A stretch of DNA of 40,122 nt, from assembly GCA_028279655.1 (NCBI GenBank), contig JANQNH010000010.1:1-40122 (forward strand), given 5' to 3'. The stretch comes from Candidatus Nanoarchaeia archaeon (GTDB taxonomy: Archaea > Nanobdellota > Nanobdellia > Woesearchaeales > JACPBV01). Both the position numbers and the translations under genes were made by a program. Positions 22,722 through 30,669 of this stretch are shown here, piece by piece. Numbering within the stretch: position 1 is the first letter of the stretch; the number at the start of each line of letters is the position of its first letter. A model generated the notes under the pieces. That model saw only the letters and a program-made list of their open reading frames with translations. It had not been told where the DNA came from and ran no database searches.

Positions 22722-24140
22722 ATGCTTTATCATATCGATTATGAGGATAAACCCCAAGACAATTGCGGTGTTTTTGGCATATTCAACCACTTAAATGCAG
22801 CACCCCTCACAGAAAGGGCACTATTTGGACTACAGCACCGAGGAGAGGAAAGTGCAGGAATAGCTGTAGGAACCACAAAAGACCTAACGCTATACAAAGG
22901 CGTTGGTTTAGTAAACGAAGTTTTCGATCACCCAATGGCCCCTAGGTTAAGAGGTAGCCGTGCAATAGGCCATGTTAGGTACTCATTAATAGGAGAACCA
23001 ACCACAGAGAATGCCCAGCCATTTGTCTGTGACAGAAAGCATTCTGCAGATCAAACACACCGAGGTGAAACCCCACAATATACTAAAACATTCCACCAAA
23101 CCTATAACAAATCACCCATAGCAATTTTACAGAACGGGAACTTCACAGGAGGACTTGAGAGATTATGTGATGACGGTTCAGATACAAAGAACTTTACCGC
23201 ATGCGTAAGCAAATCAGGAGAATCAAATCTAAGAAAAGCTATTGTTGAACAACTAAAAAAAGCAGAAGGTTCTTGGGCATTGGTAGGACTAACCCCTAAC
23301 ATGCTAATAGGTGCAAGGGATCCACACGGATACAGGCCTCTTTCCTTAGGAAGAATAGATAATTCATATGTTTTAGCATCAGAATCCTGTGCCTTTAACG
23401 ATATAGGTGCAGAGTTCATCAGGGAATTAGCTCCGGGAGAGATATTATTCATTGATAATAAAGGGCTAAATTCTAAATTCATTACACCCAAAATCCCAAG
23501 AAAAGAGTGCATCTTTGAGCACATATACCTGGCTCGTCCTGACAGTTTCATCTTCGGGAAAAGCGTCTCAAGATATAGAAAAGAGATTGGACAACAGCTT
23601 GCAAGAGAAGATCTTGCTCGTGGACCGATAAATGCAGACCTGGTGGTAGGGATACCAGATGCAGGAAACCTATACGCAATGGGCTACGCAAAAGAAGCAG
23701 GGATAGAATACAGCTCAGAAGCACTCAAAAGAAGTCATTATTACCCTGGAAGAACATTTATCAAAAAAGATCACGCAGAAAGAAAAAAAGGTGCAGATAG
23801 GAAATTCTTCGCAGTTCCTGACGAAGTAAGAGGAAAAAGCATAGTATTGGTAGATGATTCATTAGTAAGAGGAGTAAACATTGAAGCAGCCGCAAGAAAA
23901 CTGAAAGCAGCAGGAGCAAAAGAGGTCCATGTAAGAATAGCATCTCCTCCTTACATAAGTGCCTGCCATTGGGGAGTTGACACCTATGACGTGGGTAAAC
24001 TGATAGCACGTAACGCACCCCTAGCCGAGAGAATCAATAAATGGAAAATAGATAGCCTGGAATATCTGAGCCTAGATGGTATGCTCTCCGCTTTCCCAAA
24101 TCCACAAGATAAATGCTTATATTGTTTCGAGAGACATTGA
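22722..24140 (+). CDS. purF: Amidophosphoribosyltransferase PurF-type
   Basis: The 472 residues match PurF, which uses glutamine and PRPP to make phosphoribosylamine, the first step of purine synthesis. The N-terminal glutamine amidotransferase has the nucleophile Cys in NCGVFGIF after a short propeptide of about 14 residues, plus LQHRGEESAGIA, GHVRYS, NGN and RDPHGYRPL. The PRPP site is IVLVDDSLVRG. Cysteines at CIFEH, ACHWG and the end CLYC match the iron-sulfur ligands of the Bacillus-type enzyme. An extra segment of about 30 residues (about 107-128, CDRKHSADQTHRGETPQYTK) sits between NAQPF and the NGN motif. No other purine genes are nearby. Confidence 0.93.
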   Translation: MLYHIDYEDKPQDNCGVFGIFNHLNAAPLTERALFGLQHRGEESAGIAVGTTKDLTLYKGVGLVNEVFDHPMAPRLRGSRAIGHVRYSLIGEPTTENAQPFVCDRKHSADQTHRGETPQYTKTFHQTYNKSPIAILQNGNFTGGLERLCDDGSDTKNFTACVSKSGESNLRKAIVEQLKKAEGSWALVGLTPNMLIGARDPHGYRPLSLGRIDNSYVLASESCAFNDIGAEFIRELAPGEILFIDNKGLNSKFITPKIPRKECIFEHIYLARPDSFIFGKSVSRYRKEIGQQLAREDLARGPINADLVVGIPDAGNLYAMGYAKEAGIEYSSEALKRSHYYPGRTFIKKDHAERKKGADRKFFAVPDEVRGKSIVLVDDSLVRGVNIEAAARKLKAAGAKEVHVRIASPPYISACHWGVDTYDVGKLIARNAPLAERINKWKIDSLEYLSLDGMLSAFPNPQDKCLYCFERH

Positions 24141-24141
24141 A

Positions 24142-24945
24142 ATGACAGAATGGGAAAATATTGAAGATTTGGAGATAGACGGCCTGACTCCTATCCTTAA
24201 GACTAGAAAGCCAGTCAGGATCCAACCCCATAGAAGAAAAACAACCATATGCAGAGGACTCAAAGACAGGTTTGAGTCAGGGAGAAAATGTGGAGAAATA
24301 GACCAGATAGTCAGGATCTATAGTATACTCCAACTCGATGCAGCTATAAGATTCTATAAGCAGGTAGCAGAAAGGCCAGAGATGTTGTATCTGCTGAAAG
24401 GAACAGGTTACCAGACATCCACCAGTATAAATGAGGCGTGTGATGAATATTTCAGATCAAAACAATTAGATATTCCAGATCCGCAGGATAAAGAGATATA
24501 CGAAGATTTCTTAAGGAAAAACCCCCAACTTAGAGATTTCAATTCTATGGCCTGTGAACCAGATTTAGTAAATACAATACTCAAGGGAGAAGAAAAGCCA
24601 ACAGATTACGATGGAGTCATGCAAAGGCTCATAGAGATCCTACCTGAACAACATTACCTGCAGATCGACTGTTGCAAAGAACATCTGGAAGCTACTATTA
24701 AGCATGCAATAAATCTAACATGGAACAGAGAGAAAGCTATGAAAAAACGGTCATTAAACCACACTCCAACAGATCCTATAAACACAAAAGATCTTCATGA
24801 AGATTCCCTCATCTATGCCCCTCAAAGCAGGGAAGGAATGGTGGTAAGGCTTTGCAGTGATGTTGATTACAGCATATATGGAAAAGCTGTCCAGGTTGAG
24901 CATTTCTTTGATGAGATGATGAGAGATCATCAAGAATCTAGCTAG
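24142..24945 (+). CDS. Unknown helical protein downstream of PurF
   Basis: The protein has 267 residues. ATG 24142 follows the PurF stop by 1 nt; an upstream in-frame ATG at 24076 lies within PurF and is rejected. It is mostly helical and acidic, with several cysteines (CRGLKDRFESGRKCGE, DCCKEH) that do not form a clear metal motif. It has no membrane segment. Co-translation with PurF is likely from the spacing, but no family is recognised, so a link to purine metabolism is not established. Confidence 0.65.
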   Translation: MTEWENIEDLEIDGLTPILKTRKPVRIQPHRRKTTICRGLKDRFESGRKCGEIDQIVRIYSILQLDAAIRFYKQVAERPEMLYLLKGTGYQTSTSINEACDEYFRSKQLDIPDPQDKEIYEDFLRKNPQLRDFNSMACEPDLVNTILKGEEKPTDYDGVMQRLIEILPEQHYLQIDCCKEHLEATIKHAINLTWNREKAMKKRSLNHTPTDPINTKDLHEDSLIYAPQSREGMVVRLCSDVDYSIYGKAVQVEHFFDEMMRDHQESS

Positions 24946-25024
24946 TTATGAAAAGCAATAAGAAGGCAGTGCCATATTAGAGGATTATTCAGGTCATTGA
25001 TAAGATCACTAAGCCTCCCTAAAA

Positions 25025-25723
25025 TCAGACAGTCATAAAACAAGCACTGATCCGTTCTTCACTGATTATATCCGTAACCCTAAGGGTTGTAAGGTCAGTT
25101 ATAAAATAGATATCATCTTCCATCATAGGATCTATATCAACTGAATTTACGCTTAGATAGGCCTCAACCCAGACTATATCGAGCAGAGTAACCTCATAGG
25201 TCATCCCTCTAAACCTAAAGGTGTAGGATTCCCCTCTGTTGATATTGGCTTTTTCTTCACAGCCTTGAAAAGTACAGGCACCACCAACACAATCATCCAT
25301 GCATTCGTAATGTTCATACCCCAGGGACGTATTCTCCACGCAATGATATTCGGTAAGTACTCCACCATAACAGGAATCCACATAGTCCCCGATCTCAAAT
25401 GAAACAGCTCCTTGCTCAAAATAATTTATCCCACCATCAGAATCAGTACAATTATCCCCTGTAACATTGATACATTCCCCTAGTTCACACCCCATAGAGC
25501 AGTTATGCCTCCATGCCAGACCTACACCATCCTCACAATAATATTCTCTAAGTTCCCACTCATCCACACAAAAGTCAGTAAGCTCCTCCCCATCAGATAC
25601 TACTGTTCCCCTAAGGCCATAATTTATACCCCCATCAGAATCAGTACATTGAGGTTCTCTCTCACAGGCAAAAAGTAAGAAAGATATACTAAGGATAGAT
25701 AAGATCAAGATAATTCCTTTCAC
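25025..25723 (-). CDS. Lipoprotein-like secreted protein with Cys repeats
   Basis: The protein has 232 residues with GTG start 25723, set by GGTGAT 3 nt upstream of the GTG. The signal peptide ends in a lipobox-like LLFAC (C20). Two repeats of about 70 residues follow, each with CTDSDGGINY, a Gly-rich strand, DxC, a YYC/YHC and a GCxxGxC or DDCVGGAC end. The cysteines are paired enough for disulfides or metal binding. Such CTDSDGG repeats occur in archaeal surface proteins. The C-terminal about 75 residues (GESYTFRFRGMTYEVTLLDI) form a separate beta-rich domain. It is probably displayed on the cell surface; the ligand is unknown. Confidence 0.75.
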   Translation of the reverse strand: MKGIILILSILSISFLLFACEREPQCTDSDGGINYGLRGTVVSDGEELTDFCVDEWELREYYCEDGVGLAWRHNCSMGCELGECINVTGDNCTDSDGGINYFEQGAVSFEIGDYVDSCYGGVLTEYHCVENTSLGYEHYECMDDCVGGACTFQGCEEKANINRGESYTFRFRGMTYEVTLLDIVWVEAYLSVNSVDIDPMMEDDIYFITDLTTLRVTDIISEERISACFMTV

Positions 25724-25774
25724 ACTATCACCTTTTATAATACCAGATTAAGATAGTATTTAAACATTCCTATA

Positions 25775-26641
25775 TCATTCAAACTCCTTCAGGAACTTTA
25801 TCAGTTCTCTGGCTTTCTCAAACTCCATAAACTCCTTTTTGGTTAGAGAAGGGACACCTTTAGGCCTCTTCTTCTTATAGATCGTAAGCCTATCTGCATC
25901 AACAAGCTTAGACAAAGAATCAAGCCCGGGCTTTTCCTTGTCCCCAACCTTAGTAAGGATCAGTTCCGTCTCTCTCTTTGCAATAACATCAAACGGAACC
26001 TTGTTAGCCTCAAAGGCGCTAAACCCAAGCTTGGAGAATTTCTTAGAGACAGCACCCTTGCCTTCATGGACCAGCTTCTCATCATGTCCAAAAACATCTA
26101 TCTTCTCAAAAACCTTGTGCCCGAATAGCTTATACAGCCTAAGGGCCTTATTCACACTGACCTCACTCTCACCATTTTCATACTTCTGTATCATCCTCTT
26201 GCTCACACCGACCTTCCTTGCAATATCATTCAAAGATATTCCCTCTCTCTCCCTAACTTCCTTTAACCTGCATCCTATGATCTGGGCCTTTATCCCAGAA
26301 TGATCCCTCTTCACAAAAGGGTACTTGTTCTCAACACAACTCCTAAAGGTATTAAAGTTAAGGGTATGGATCCCAAATCTCGTATAGACAATATTATCCT
26401 GTAGCTTATCCCCTGCCTTTTCAGATATTATCAAAGAACTTCCCCCAACATAAGAAGCAACCGAATGCATAGCCTTGGTATATTCCTCACTCACCGAATT
26501 AGCATCCTCAAGAACCTTGATAAGCAGGATAGCAGCATCCTTCCTTGCAATAATATCAAAAGCAGTCCGTGTAAGGGACTTTATCGTAAAGCCCTTTTTC
26601 AGAAGAAAGATACTGACTGACTCTAGCAATGATTGTTTCAT
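25775..26641 (-). CDS. Archaeal XRE regulator of the COG1395 type
   Basis: The protein has 288 residues. An N-terminal domain (about 1-115) and a C-terminal domain (about 190-288) share a pattern: LLKKGFTIKSLTRTAFDIIARKDAAILLIKVLED and FSKLGFSAFEANKVPFDVIAKRETELILTKVGD. Between them lies a helix-turn-helix (RLKEVREREGISLNDIARKVGVSKRMIQKYENGESEVSV, about 124-162). This repeat-HTH-repeat plan is typical of the conserved archaeal putative transcription regulators. The repeats look like a restriction-endonuclease-type fold without a catalytic set; that part is inference. TTTTAATAAAC lies about 28 nt upstream for leaderless transcription. Confidence 0.88.
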   Translation of the reverse strand: MKQSLLESVSIFLLKKGFTIKSLTRTAFDIIARKDAAILLIKVLEDANSVSEEYTKAMHSVASYVGGSSLIISEKAGDKLQDNIVYTRFGIHTLNFNTFRSCVENKYPFVKRDHSGIKAQIIGCRLKEVREREGISLNDIARKVGVSKRMIQKYENGESEVSVNKALRLYKLFGHKVFEKIDVFGHDEKLVHEGKGAVSKKFSKLGFSAFEANKVPFDVIAKRETELILTKVGDKEKPGLDSLSKLVDADRLTIYKKKRPKGVPSLTKKEFMEFEKARELIKFLKEFE

Positions 26642-26702
26642 AACAGTACAATTTATAATCTTTTTAATAAACTTTTTGATTTAAAAAAGAGAGAATATAG
26701 AA

Positions 26703-27182
26703 TCACTCCATTTTAAGCAAATGATCTAAAGCCTCTGTTAACTCTTCAAGAGCACTAGGATCCGCAACCTCACCATCATCTCCAAAAACCAATCCTCCAT
26801 TTACATAAGGGGGCTTCAATCTTCTAGCTTTAGGTTCCTCATCACTCAGGTAAACATATTCAACTGCTAATTTCCCATCTGAAGGTTGTAGTGTTGCAAG
26901 AACAACCCTATCAGGAGTTTGGGCATAGAAGATAGAATTGTTTTCCCCACTTCCTTCACAATAAAGAATTGATGGTTTCGACCTATCCCTAAAGTTTCCA
27001 CCTACAAGAACAATGCAGGGCCCTATAGAGGTACTTGCTTCCAGTAAATGAAGAGATACATGGGATAATCCTAGGCTTGGTAAGTCATCATAGAGACTGA
27101 TAGGAGAAGCAGGCGTTGTTAGATTAACTCCTAAATTAGATGCACCTTTATCAGCAATATCAACAAGATTGTTAGGGCCCAT
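26703..27182 (-). CDS. Unknown single-gene protein
   Basis: The 159-residue protein is beta-rich with many Gly, Ser and Pro residues (ISLYDDLPSLGLSHVSLHLLE, GPCIVLVGGNF, VVLATLQPSDGKLAVEYVYL) and an acidic helical end (ALEELTEALDHLLKME). There is no signal, membrane helix or cysteine motif. TTTTTAAATT about 27 nt before ATG 27182 indicates a leaderless promoter. It is divergent from CMP kinase with the third structured element between them. No family is recognised. Confidence 0.6.
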   Translation of the reverse strand: MGPNNLVDIADKGASNLGVNLTTPASPISLYDDLPSLGLSHVSLHLLEASTSIGPCIVLVGGNFRDRSKPSILYCEGSGENNSIFYAQTPDRVVLATLQPSDGKLAVEYVYLSDEEPKARRLKPPYVNGGLVFGDDGEVADPSALEELTEALDHLLKME

Positions 27183-27264
27183 TTTACTGTAGGAAAGGAG
27201 AAGGAATTTAAAAATCTTTCTTTATTAACTCTTAAAAAATAGTAAAAATAACCTAAAAAGCCAA

Positions 27265-27377
27265 GAAAAACCACCACCAATGGCGCAGACCGACCGGGGG
27301 ACGCCCCAGTCGGGGTGGTCGGTAGGGCAAAACCAAAGGTTTTGACCGTCTGCCGCCATTACTGGTGGTGGTTTTTT
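27265..27377 (+). ncRNA. Structured palindromic element, copy 3 of 3
   Basis: A long closing stem pairs AAAAACCACCACCA-ATGGCG-CAGAC (27266-27290) with 27348-27376, with the same 3-nt bulge on the 3' arm as the other copies and one further bulge. Hairpin A is replaced by a GC-rich arm: ACCGACC with GGTCGGT around GGGG-GACG-CCCC, and CCCC-AGTC-GGGG as a rival fold. Hairpin B is CAAAACC-AAA-GGTTTTG (27328-27344). The 3' core GTAGGG-hairpin-ACCGTCT and CCATTA match copies 1 and 2. TTAAAAAATA (about 27230-27239) could be its promoter. Confidence 0.6.
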
Positions 27378-27435
27378 AACATAAGATAAACACCAAACAA
27401 AAAACATTAAATACTACTTATACCAACAATTTGAT

Positions 27436-27963
27436 ATGATAATAACAATCTCAGGGATAGCTGGCTCTGGAAAATCCACAGTAGCAAAGCTATTGGCAAA
27501 GAGACTGAACTATAAGCATTATTCTATTGGAGACTTCATGAGAGAAATCGCAAAAGAAAGAAACCTATCCTTGCTTGAACTAAGTAAACTTGCAGAAAAC
27601 GACAAGACCATTGATAAGGAGCTTGATAAAAAACAGGTCGAGCTTGCAAAAGAGGATAACTTTGTGATTGACTCAAGACTAGGCTTCCATTTTATCAAAG
27701 ACTCCATAAAAGTATTCTTAGAGGTAAACCTAAACGAAGCAGCAAAAAGAATTCTAAAGGAAAAAAGAGAGCATGAGCAATATAAAGACATACAGGAATC
27801 AATAGAAAAGATAAAAACCAGGATAAATTCAGAAGACAGGCGCTACAAAGACTACTATGGTATTCACTATCACGACAAAGACAACTATGATATTGTAATT
27901 GACACTACCGAGCAAAAGCCAGAGGAGATAGTGGAAAAGATACTAAAAACCATAAACCGATAA
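27436..27963 (+). CDS. cmk: Cytidylate (CMP) kinase, archaeal type
   Basis: The 175 residues fit the short archaeal CMP kinase, which makes CDP/dCDP from CMP/dCMP and ATP. P-loop GIAGSGKST (7-15) is followed by VAKLLAKRLNYKHYSIGDFMREIAKE, the NMP-binding start with the typical GDFMR motif. NFVIDSRLGFHF corresponds to the substrate-binding strand. The lid has Arg/Lys (ILKEKREHEQYKDIQE) and R-x6-RRYKDYYG. There is no NMP-binding insertion of the bacterial long form. Box A CATTAAATACT (about 27404-27414) precedes the ATG. Confidence 0.93.
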   Translation: MIITISGIAGSGKSTVAKLLAKRLNYKHYSIGDFMREIAKERNLSLLELSKLAENDKTIDKELDKKQVELAKEDNFVIDSRLGFHFIKDSIKVFLEVNLNEAAKRILKEKREHEQYKDIQESIEKIKTRINSEDRRYKDYYGIHYHDKDNYDIVIDTTEQKPEEIVEKILKTINR

Positions 27964-28079
27964 CTTTATAAACAACCGCAGCATTCCAAAAGACATAACT
28001 TCTACCAATCTTAATTTTAGGTAGAGGTAGAATCAATTAACAAAATACTTATAAACAATTGAATTTACCATAAAATAAA
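27964..28079 (+). promoter_or_regulatory. Tandem box A elements before FKBP-FtsZ operon
   Basis: TTTATAAACAA (about 27965-27975) and TTATAAACAA (about 28050-28059) are two similar box A sequences. The second is about 25 nt before ATG 28080. Between them CTACC...GGTAG (roughly 28001-28028) can form a small hairpin. Two promoters, or a short leader transcript from the first, are possible. Confidence 0.45.
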
Positions 28080-28784
28080 ATGATAAAAGAAAAGGATTTC
28101 ATAGAACTCGAATACACAGGAAAGCTTAAGGAAGACAGCACTATATTTGACACTACAGACGAGAAAACAGCAAAAGACAATAACCTGTATCAGGAAAACG
28201 CAGAATACAAGCCGATAGTTATCTGTGTAGGCCAAAGCCAGGTTATCAAAGGATTAGACAAGGCACTGATAGGCAAAGAGATCAACAAGGATTACACCAT
28301 AGAGGTAAGTGCAGAAGAGGCATACGGAAAAAAAGACGCAAAAATGATACAGCTGATCTCAACCTCGAAGTTCCTAAAAGAAAAGATACAGCCAATGCCT
28401 GGACTCCAGGTAAATATTGACGGGATGATGGGGCTGATAAAGACAGTATCTGGTGGAAGGACATTGGTAGACTTCAACCATCCTCTTGCTGGAAAAGACC
28501 TGGTCTATGATATTAAGATCAACAAGGTAATCACTGATGACAAGGAAAAAGTAAGCTCTATCCTCAACCTGAATCTGGGCATCAAGGATGCAGATATCAA
28601 GGTAGAGAATAAGAAGGTTACAATAGCGACAAAGCAGGAGATCCCAAAAGAGCTTCATGAAGGGTTAAAGAAGAAGATCATAGAGTTACTACCTTCCTTA
28701 GGAGAAATTACTATTCTAAAATCAGAAAAAAAACAAGAAGATTTAAATATGAGTAATTCAACCAATAAATCAAAAGGTGGGTAA
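28080..28784 (+). CDS. Long-type archaeal FKBP peptidyl-prolyl isomerase
   Basis: The protein has 234 residues. The FKBP core has FIELEYTGKL...TIFDTT, then the flap or IF-domain insertion, and VSAEEAYGKKD, NHPLAGKDLVYDIKI. The insertion (about 85-130) is of SlyD/FKBP26 type and adds chaperone activity. A C-terminal domain of about 75 residues (LNLNLGIKDADIKVENKKVTIATKQEIP...) is characteristic of the archaeal long form. It catalyses proline isomerisation and assists folding in the cytosol. FtsZ starts 2 nt after the stop. The gene heads the FKBP-FtsZ-SecE-Spt5 operon. Confidence 0.92.
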   Translation: MIKEKDFIELEYTGKLKEDSTIFDTTDEKTAKDNNLYQENAEYKPIVICVGQSQVIKGLDKALIGKEINKDYTIEVSAEEAYGKKDAKMIQLISTSKFLKEKIQPMPGLQVNIDGMMGLIKTVSGGRTLVDFNHPLAGKDLVYDIKINKVITDDKEKVSSILNLNLGIKDADIKVENKKVTIATKQEIPKELHEGLKKKIIELLPSLGEITILKSEKKQEDLNMSNSTNKSKGG

Positions 28785-28786
28785 AG

Positions 28787-29944
28787 GTGGAAACATTCAT
28801 TAAAGAAGCAACAGATGTAGCTAACAAAGAATTCTCTGAGAACCAGTATTCCCAACCACAGCAGAATAACCAGCCTATTCCTCAGAACACACAGACAAAT
28901 AACATAGATGCAGAGCTGGAAGCGTTCCTTGCCCAGCAGAAGGCATCAATAAAGGTCATTGGTGCAGGTGGTGGAGGAAACAACACCATAAACAGGATAT
29001 CCGAAGTAGGGATTACAGGTGCAGAATCGATCGCAATAAACACCGATGCTCAGGACCTCTTATATACCACAGCTGACAAGAAGATCCTCATAGGAAGAGA
29101 GATAACAAAAGGTATGGGTGCAGGTTCTAATCCAAAGGTTGGAGAAGAAGCAGCCCACGAGCAGGAACAGGAGATAAAGAAAGCTATGGAACATTCAGAC
29201 ATGATATTCATCACGTGTGGTTTAGGTGGAGGTACAGGGACAGGTTCAGCACCTATTATCGCAGAGATCGCAAGAAAACTTGGAGCCTTAACCGTAGGCA
29301 TAGTAACTCTCCCGTTTGCAATGGAAGGGCATACAAGATACGAAAATGCAGTTATAGGCCTTGAGAAGATGGAACAGATAGTAGACACATTGATAGTTAT
29401 ACCTAATGATAAGTTACTCGAATTAGCACCAGACTTGCCTTTACATACAGCATTTAAGGTTGCAGATGAGATATTGACAAACGCAGTAAAGGGAATTGCA
29501 GAGCTGGTAACATCAGCAGGACTCGTTAACCTGGACTTTGCAGACATCAGGGCTGTCATGAAGGGCGGCGGAGTTGCTTTGATAGGGGTGGGAGAATCAG
29601 ATTCAGAAAACCGTGCAGTAGAAGCAGTTGAAAAGGCAATCTCCAATCCATTACTGGACGCAGACATAACAGGGGCTAACGGAGCCCTGATCAACGTATC
29701 TGGCGGAGAAGACATGACCTTAGACGAAGCAAGAAAGGTAGTAGAGACCATCTCAGAACGTCTAAGCGAAGACGCAAGGATAATCTGGGGAGCTCAAATA
29801 TACAAAGATTTAAAAAATACAATAAGAACCATGCTTATAGTAACAGGAGTTAGATCATCACAGATCTTTGGAGGAGAGGTTACGCTAACAAACAAGAAGA
29901 AAAAGGAGATCGAGAGGGAACTAGGGATAGACTTCATAGACTAA
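28787..29944 (+). CDS. ftsZ: Cell division protein FtsZ
   Basis: The protein has 385 residues with GTG start, preceded by AGGTGG. This tubulin-like GTPase polymerises into the division ring. A polar Gln/Asn-rich N-terminal tail (about 1-45, SQPQQNNQPIPQNTQTN) precedes the core. The core has GAGGGGNNTI, the signature GGGTGTGSAP (about 146-155), NTDAQDL and the T7 synergy loop NLDFADIRAVM (about 248-258). The C-terminal domain ends GIDFID, with no long tail peptide. The gene is second in the FKBP-FtsZ-SecE-Spt5 operon, an arrangement seen in several archaea. Confidence 0.96.
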   Translation: METFIKEATDVANKEFSENQYSQPQQNNQPIPQNTQTNNIDAELEAFLAQQKASIKVIGAGGGGNNTINRISEVGITGAESIAINTDAQDLLYTTADKKILIGREITKGMGAGSNPKVGEEAAHEQEQEIKKAMEHSDMIFITCGLGGGTGTGSAPIIAEIARKLGALTVGIVTLPFAMEGHTRYENAVIGLEKMEQIVDTLIVIPNDKLLELAPDLPLHTAFKVADEILTNAVKGIAELVTSAGLVNLDFADIRAVMKGGGVALIGVGESDSENRAVEAVEKAISNPLLDADITGANGALINVSGGEDMTLDEARKVVETISERLSEDARIIWGAQIYKDLKNTIRTMLIVTGVRSSQIFGGEVTLTNKKKKEIERELGIDFID

Positions 29945-29945
29945 A

Positions 29946-30134
29946 ATGAATATGCATTCTATATGGCTTAAATTCAAAGGATTTATAAATGAGAGCATTA
30001 GAGTACTTAGGATTACAAAGAAACCAGACAGGACAGAGTTCCTGACAATAGTTAAGGCGTCTGGTCTTGGAATACTGATAATAGGTCTTATCGGATTTGT
30101 CATACAGATGATAAAGGTGTTATTTTTCACATGA
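29946..30134 (+). CDS. secE: Protein translocase subunit SecE (Sec61 gamma)
   Basis: The 62 residues are full length for archaeal SecE. An amphipathic N-terminal helix (SIWLKFKGFINESIRVLRITKKPDRTEF) is followed by one membrane helix (IVKASGLGILIIGLIGFVIQMIKVLFF). The KKPDR-x-EF turn is the family hallmark. SecE clamps the SecY channel. It starts 1 nt after the FtsZ stop and overlaps spt5 by ATGA. Confidence 0.93.
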   Translation: MNMHSIWLKFKGFINESIRVLRITKKPDRTEFLTIVKASGLGILIIGLIGFVIQMIKVLFFT

Positions 30135-30622
30135 CAGAAACAACCAATAGGGAAGATGAAGTAATATATCCGCTTAGGGTTACCGCTAACAGAGAAGACC
30201 AGGTCATGGACTTTGTCACAGCTAATGCAAAGAACAAGAAGCTGGAAGTTTATTCTATCATTAGACCTCACGGAATGAGAGGATATATATTTGTAGAGGC
30301 AGGCTCTCGAACAGACGCAGAACAGGCAGCATTCAACGTCCCTTATGCACGTGGAATATTGCCAAAGCCAGTTGAATACAAGGAGATAGAGCATATGCTA
30401 GAACAGGTAAAGAAAGACGTAAATATCCAGAAGAACGACATAGTAGAGATAATTTCAGGTCCTTTCAAGAGAGAGAACGCTAAAGTAACCAGGATAGACA
30501 AGCAGAAGGAAGAGGTTGTAGTTGAGCTTCTACAGGCAGCTGTTCCAATTCCAATCACCTTAAGGATGGATGCTGTTAAGGTCATAAGAAGAGAAAAAGA
30601 CGAAGAAGATACTGAAGAGTAG
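30131..30622 (+). CDS. spt5: Transcription elongation factor Spt5 (NusG-like)
   Basis: The protein has 163 residues. The NGN domain (about 8-95) has VTANREDQVMDFV, IIRPHGMRGYIFVEA and PYARGILPKPVEYKEI; it binds the RNA polymerase clamp. The KOW domain (about 100-155) has KNDIVEIISGPFKRENAKVTRID and ELLQAAVPIPITLRMDAVKVI. It is full length. Its ATG overlaps the SecE stop (ATGA). In most archaea spt5 is followed directly by rpl11; here a Gfo/Idh gene lies between. Confidence 0.95.
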   Translation: MTETTNREDEVIYPLRVTANREDQVMDFVTANAKNKKLEVYSIIRPHGMRGYIFVEAGSRTDAEQAAFNVPYARGILPKPVEYKEIEHMLEQVKKDVNIQKNDIVEIISGPFKRENAKVTRIDKQKEEVVVELLQAAVPIPITLRMDAVKVIRREKDEEDTEE

Positions 30623-30669
30623 ACTTATTCTAGTAAAGGTTTTTATATTGAACTTCATTCCTAAGGTAG

